From Merluccius polli (Eukaryota > Chordata > Actinopteri > Gadiformes > Merlucciidae): a stretch of 64,000 bases of DNA. Positions within the stretch are counted from its first letter, which is position 1. Every line of letters begins with the position of its first letter. Location of the stretch: contig JAOPHQ010000569.1 in the NCBI GenBank assembly GCA_030340625.1, positions 512,001 through 576,000 on the forward strand, written 5' to 3'. The translations under genes were made by a program, and so were the position numbers. Below are positions 60,345-64,000 of the stretch, piece by piece. Below the pieces are notes generated by a model, which saw only the letters and a program-made list of their open reading frames with translations, searched no databases and was not told the DNA's origin.

Positions 60345-62227
60345 TATGCTTAGTAGAAGTAGACGAACATGTGGATGTCCAACATGTGTCTGTCCCTTCA
60401 AGTATATGACTTTATTTGAGTTTAAAAATGGTGTAAAAGTCGAGACCGTTGAGGAGCGTCTCCATTGGGGCCCAATGCCCATAGTCAAGTAAATGGGAGT
60501 CACCAGACATGAACGCTCGATGTTCAACAAGTATAATTCCAGTCCCTGAATTATTTCAATGCCAGTGAAACAAGAACCACCAAAACTGTTTAATCTAAAC
60601 ATTGTGTTTCTAGGTGATATATTAAAGTCTTTGGGCTCCACAGTGTCCGAAGAACTTTAGCTTTTGTTTAAGCTAGCTTGGGCTAGAGTGGGTGACATCA
60701 CCCGCTCTACCAGGATTCAATGGAAGTCAATGAGACAAAGCAAAATATACAAAACGGGTATAAAACTAAATCTGTTGAATCTCAACAGTTTCAGTTATAT
60801 TCGATCAGTATAATGGTCGAAATATGATGACTTGTTCAATGTTTGAACAAAGTTCAAAGGTTAACAATCGACCCAGTTGTGAAGTCTGAAGTAGTTGAAG
60901 TCTCTCTGATTTTTATTATAAAATATAATATTTTAAAAGTTGAATATTTTAAAGGATATATTTTCATTAGAACAGTAAAAGTGTGTGATTCCCAGCCAAG
61001 ATGAATCTTTTAAAATTTGAATGGCCTCTCTAGGTGAAAAATTGTGGGAGAAGATAGGTGCCAAAGTATGTAGACAATAATAAAGAAAGAAAGAATAATA
61101 AAGCCTAAGAACATAAACTGAGATTTGCCTAGCAGCACTCACCTCATTATCAACCAGTTATTTATAGTGCTATATAAAGATTCAGATTCATTCATGAGAG
61201 TGGGATTGGTTTTTGACCTTGCAAATAAACTTTTGTAGGATCATAAAAGGTATGACAGAACAACAGCTTTTCAATTTTGAAGTGGAATGCGGTGCAATGC
61301 ATCTGTCCAATTTTTTTTTACCACCCATTAGATAAAATTGCTGTTTTATACATCATGGTCATCTTATTGGAAAGGATATTTATCTTTTCCTCACCAAACC
61401 TGGCTGAATCCACAGACCACTTACCTCAAAAAGCCTTTACACACAAAACCTGTATGATGTTTGTCATTGCGCATCAGAATATGGTGCACGTCAATTGTTA
61501 TATTCATGACAGCATTAGCCTTCCTGGATCCGTGTCATGACACCTCTTTTTAAAATGTGTCAGATTTACTCAGTTTTCCCATTCTAATTTTACACTTAAA
61601 AGAAGACAAAAGCCCCTGTGCTCAATATTGCCATTGTAAAAAGTTTGAAGTAGAGTTCAAGTGACATTTTTATATGAGCAAACTTTTTGGGGCATGAGTT
61701 TGGAGAAGGGGGATGTGATCATTTGACGGCAGAGCTTGTCTTATAGTGCAAATGTTGTTTCATATTTGTTGTTGATGGGTGACCCAAAAAATATATATAA
61801 TCTAATATAATAATTGTTTTTAACGGAGCAAAGCACACAGAGTGTGATAATATAGCGGGGCTTATTTTTCAGACTCAAGTCTATTTGGGATAAGACATTT
61901 CAAAAACATTATTTTGCATCTGTCCCAACACAGCTGTGTGCTTTGGGCTTAAGACAGAACTTTAGTAAGACACAGAAAAAACGTTTGGAACTAGGGTTTA
62001 ATAATTGTACTGGGAAAATGTAGCAACACAAACAAGTTCCTAATCTTCAATTGTAAAGACTACACATATTGCCTAGCAACGGCATCATTTTTGAATGACG
62101 TACATCGTATTCACAGAGATACACAAACACACATTCCCACAAAAAAAAGTGGATTAGTCTCAATAATCATAAATCCACCAAACATTCGAAAATATATTCC
62201 ATGATTTACAAAGTGTGATGTTGCGCG

Positions 62228-62252
62228 CACGCACACACACACACACACACAC
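62228..62252. repeat. (CA)n microsatellite
   Basis: Short (CA)n preceded by gcgcgcacg. Confidence 0.85.
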
Positions 62253-62539
62253 AGACATTTCTCATTTAAATCCATAGGAAATAATCCACTAATAGGTGTT
62301 TGAGTAAGGCATACATTCTACAGGCTCTATCTAAATCATTTGTGAATGCTGTCACAATCATTTACAACATCTGCACACACAGATTGCCAGTTATGTGTGA
62401 ACAAAATAGCACTTTTTTCATTTGATGTGTTTACAACACATTTGTAGCCAATCACATTAGATTTATGTTACCCCTATCATTTAAGCTCATATGTATCTTA
62501 TGCACGTGCCACATGCTTTACCATATTGTTTCATCTTTA

Positions 62540-62735
62540 GCAGACATCCCAAGTCTCCCGGAAGTTCCGGGAGTCTCCCGCAAATCAATAGCGTCTCCCT
62601 GATGCAAGCAAATCATGTACAATCTCCCGGAAATCCCCCCCCCCCCCCCCCCCCCCCCCCCCACCGTCGGTCGTCGCCCCTCCCCCCCCGCGTTGACAAT
62701 CGCGCAACCCCCCCCCCCCCATATTCTCCCATACA
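62540..62735 (-). mobile_element. MITE-like unit with palindrome and poly(C) core
   Basis: It includes the perfect palindrome ctcccggaagttccgggag (62553-62571), further tctcccg words, a poly(C) tract of about 27 bases (62635-62662) and cgcgttgacaatcgcgcaac (62689-62708) followed by more C. The last motif is the reverse complement of that at 37014 and 54338. The full element boundaries were not found. Confidence 0.55.
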
Positions 62736-64000
62736 TATCTACGAATGTAGACATCATTTGATGTCAGGAATCCTGTTTTGTGGATTTGTTTTTGAGACTA
62801 ATGATATTTAAAATATAATGTGTCTATTTGCTTGAATTATACACCCCCCCCCTTGGTGCAGAACAGATAGGGCTGCATTATCGTTTATGCCACATGGCTC
62901 GGCTTTTTCACTCATCCTTGGCAAAAAATATCCAAAAAACATCGAAACTCAAAGCTTCTCAGTCATTTTCTGAGGGCCAAAAATCTTTTTTATGAACAAT
63001 GAAAGATGCAAACAATGCACACAATTGGGTCTATGTGCATCAATACAAACAAATACAACAATCTCTGAACAATGCTTGAACCAAACTGGACTATCTAACA
63101 AGACTCCACAAGCATATTTCAACACAGTGCTGGACGTGCAGATTACAGAGAGAAAAAGCACTAGGAGATAGACGTACCTATGGCTATATCTGCGTGCATT
63201 ATGTGCATGTACAGTTCTGTCACCCGGAGAGAGTTGCAGCAGAGTATGCAGATGCATTCATATACTAATTGAGATGCCATCCTTATCACTGCATTGCTGC
63301 CCTGCTTGTCTCTTCCTCATCTCTCTTTCTCATCGCCTTACCTTCCCTTTGCCTACCTCTGCCCAGCGTGATGCTAACATTTCCTGGCATGGCTAGCAGG
63401 GGCTGTCAGTTAGCGAGCCTCCCGGCAATGGAAAATATCCCACGTTGATTAGTCTTATTTCCGTAAGTTCATGAGACCAGAAAGTATGCACTGACAGACA
63501 TGGATCTTTACTGCAACAATGGTTACAACATGGACAAGAGATATATTGACAAATACAGTCATGTCGAGCTCCAGAGTTACTTTCACAGAATTTATTTTTT
63601 TCAATAACTTTCACTTTGTATGCAGGTTATCATATATAGAAGATGTCCTCAGAGACAATTTTGCCCCCAGTTGCAATTGTTACGTCTGAGAGTTTTAAGC
63701 TGATTCATATCATACAAACATTAATCTTGATTTCAGCAGATGTTAAGCAAGCAATATCCTAAGAGAAAAAGATGCTTGAATTTTCCTATCGACCTTGTTT
63801 ATGGGGCTTAAGACTGATAATCCATCAGTGTTAAACGTACGCATGGGGAATATTAAGGGCAATTCAATTCAATTAATTCTATAGGCATCCCTAATGACAT
63901 TAGTGACATCGAACACAGGACATGAAATTGAAGAAAAAGCATGTAAGCTTGCAGATGGTTTATGTGCAAGTTTGATGAGGACATGTTGTACAGTATGTAA

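Larger units (their letters stand above)
41982..64000 (+). other. nrxn3: nrxn3 intron downstream of the stalk exon, more than 22 kb
   Basis: No further neurexin exon (stalk SDDED-type segment, transmembrane segment, cytoplasmic PDZ-binding end) is recognisable, so I treat all of this as one long intron, as is typical at this position in neurexins. The listed mobile elements cover roughly 45.8-60.4 kb. The stretches 42000-43950, 44100-45060, 45170-45800, 56350-56760, 58345-58660, 59180-59890, 60400-62200 and 62730-64000 show only short simple repeats and unique AT-rich sequence. At 60420-60840, words such as atggaagtcaatgagacaaa suggest another dispersed repeat without definable ends. Confidence 0.7.

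Overview
The window is vertebrate nuclear DNA, almost certainly from a ray-finned (teleost) fish. The single host gene is a neurexin read on the + strand. The rest is intron filled with fish-type repeats: hAT elements with 8-bp target duplications, a PIF/Harbinger, L2/CR1-like LINE pieces, a chromodomain Ty3/gypsy element, a tRNA-derived SINE, and very many (GT)n, (CT)n and poly(G) tracts.

Host gene: four consecutive coding exons (17218-17399, 34727-34898, 40158-40247, 41674-41981) have matching phases and canonical AG/GT borders. Together they encode the whole sixth LNS domain, the 30-residue splice-site-4 (SS4) cassette, and the start of the Ser/Thr-rich stalk. Diagnostic residues (RIDSAPGLGD, NIGTVDI, IPFKY.RPVEEWLQEKG) match NRXN3 rather than NRXN1 or NRXN2, so I call it nrxn3; the a/b teleost duplicate is not resolved. 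The beta-specific first exon, the earlier alpha exons, and the later stalk, transmembrane and cytoplasmic exons were not found and presumably lie outside. SS4 controls partner choice (neuroligins, LRRTMs, cerebellins), so the 40158-40247 exon and its flanks are the functional core of the window.

Layout. 1-17217: upstream intron with microsatellites, a hAT MITE inside a LINE tail (8138-8957), and a nested pair at 13338-16517 in which a ZBED5-like hAT sits inside a TIR element carrying the start of a RecQ-like helicase gene. 17400-34726: a 17.3-kb intron with a 52-bp minisatellite, a complete but broken 5.1-kb chromovirus (21697-26842), a small MITE and a LINE 3' end. 34899-40157: a 5.3-kb intron with a hAT MITE, a solo LTR, a second MITE, and an (ATG)n tract 48 bases before the SS4 acceptor. 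41982-64000: the next intron, with a LINE block containing an SGNH-esterase ORF, THAP and YqaJ-nuclease remnants, a roughly 6-kb inverted-repeat region (50225-56346) packed with later insertions, a decayed PIF/Harbinger (56765-58338), and more MITEs.

I found no prokaryotic-type system, tRNA/rRNA gene, CRISPR array or intact host gene other than neurexin. The most interesting candidates for follow-up are the RecQ-carrying TIR element, the THAP/YqaJ pair, the repeat beside the SS4 exon, and the self-priming signature of the retroelement. Element boundaries backed by matching target-site duplications are firm; family names below superfamily level are inference.
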